A DNA stretch of 6,380 bases from Lachnospiraceae bacterium (GTDB lineage: Bacteria; Bacillota; Clostridia; Lachnospirales; Lachnospiraceae), in NCBI GenBank assembly GCA_017444545.1, contig JAFSWJ010000201.1, positions 1 to 6,380 on the forward strand. Direction: 5' to 3'. The notes beneath the pieces were generated by a model. The model was not told where the DNA came from, did not search any database, and saw only the letters and a list, made by a program, of their open reading frames with translations. Shown one piece after another: positions 6,272 through 6,380 of the stretch. Every line of letters begins with the position of its first letter. The stretch's first letter is position 1. The position numbers were made by a program, and so were the translations under genes.

Positions 6272-6308
6272 CGCTCCCAGAGCCACCTGGGAGCGATTTT
6301 TTATTTTT
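6272..6308 (+). terminator. Rho-independent terminator after tRNA-Met
   Basis: A perfect 9-bp stem CGCTCCCAG (6272-6280) / CTGGGAGCG (6287-6295) with loop AGCCAC is followed by ATTTTTTATTTTT. It lies 12 bases after the tRNA and would end both the tRNA transcript and any readthrough from the upstream operon. On the other strand the stem is not followed by a T-run, so it works poorly for the convergent gene. Confidence 0.92.
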
Positions 6309-6380
6309 CATCTTGCATTTCATCTTGCATATTGATCACTCCTTTGAAGTGATCGGTCATCTTTTTTGCGTATATTTCCG
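6301..6380 (-). CDS. C-terminal fragment of an unidentified convergent gene
   Basis: Reading the - strand from the right edge, one frame is open for 25 codons (first full codon at 6378) and ends with TAA at 6303-6301. It spells a charged, plausible protein tail: EIYAKKMTDHFKGVINMQDEMQDEK. The other two - strand frames are closed by stops. The fragment is too short to assign a family. An alternative is a nine-codon ORF (MQDEMQDEK, ATG at 6330-6328) preceded by AAAGGAG at 6345-6339, but a chance Shine-Dalgarno inside a coding tail is the simpler reading. The gene would converge on the tRNA terminator. Confidence 0.45.
   Translation of the reverse strand, partial: EIYAKKMTDHFKGVINMQDEMQDEK
6307..6330. 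repeat. 12-bp perfect tandem duplication
   Basis: TTCATCTTGCAT occurs twice head-to-tail (6307-6318 and 6319-6330). In the - strand frame it encodes MQDE-MQDE directly before the stop, so it is an in-frame duplication at the end of the putative convergent gene. Confidence 0.85.

Noticed and set aside
6334..6354. Hairpin GATCACT / AGTGATC followed by a T-run, as a second terminator
   Set aside because: The stem is short and AT-rich and falls within the putative - strand coding tail; the stronger terminator is already at 6272-6308.
2..6380. CRISPR array, insertion sequence or phage attachment site
   Set aside because: No regularly spaced repeats, transposase, terminal inverted repeats or integrase were seen, and the tRNA 3' end is not repeated elsewhere in the window.

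Overview
The window looks like a Gram-positive, Clostridia-type chromosome, most likely a Lachnospiraceae-like anaerobe. This is an inference from strong GGAGG ribosome binding sites, moderate GC, frequent AGG/ATA codons, a hybrid kinase architecture familiar from that group, and an elongator tRNA-Met with a Bacillus-like anticodon arm and no encoded CCA. No marker gene in the window fixes the genus.

Positions 2-6063 hold five genes on the + strand with gaps of only 4-30 bases, so they read as the distal part of one operon. In order: (1) the C-terminal 832 residues of a hybrid histidine kinase (5' end outside the window) with the order HATPase - receiver - full-length DegV domain - acidic linker - HPt - helical tail; (2) an unrecognised 72-residue helical protein; (3) a 321-residue soluble protein of unknown function with a possible FIST_C-like C-terminus; (4) an AGCS-family sodium:alanine/glycine symporter; (5) a 260-residue response regulator made of a degenerate receiver followed by an intact receiver, with no DNA-binding domain.

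The parts fit a phosphorelay: kinase to internal receiver to HPt to the stand-alone receiver protein, genetically linked to a sodium-coupled amino-acid transporter. The outstanding feature is the DegV (FakB-type fatty-acid-binding) fold placed between the receiver and the HPt of the kinase. It suggests that a lipid or other hydrophobic ligand modulates the relay, though two signature positions of the DegV fold are changed.

Positions 6064-6380 hold a consensus sigma-A-type promoter, an elongator tRNA-Met(CAT) gene and a strong intrinsic terminator. No terminator is visible between the response regulator and the tRNA. The right edge (6301-6380) contains what appears to be the C-terminus of a convergent gene on the - strand, ending in a 12-bp tandem duplication.
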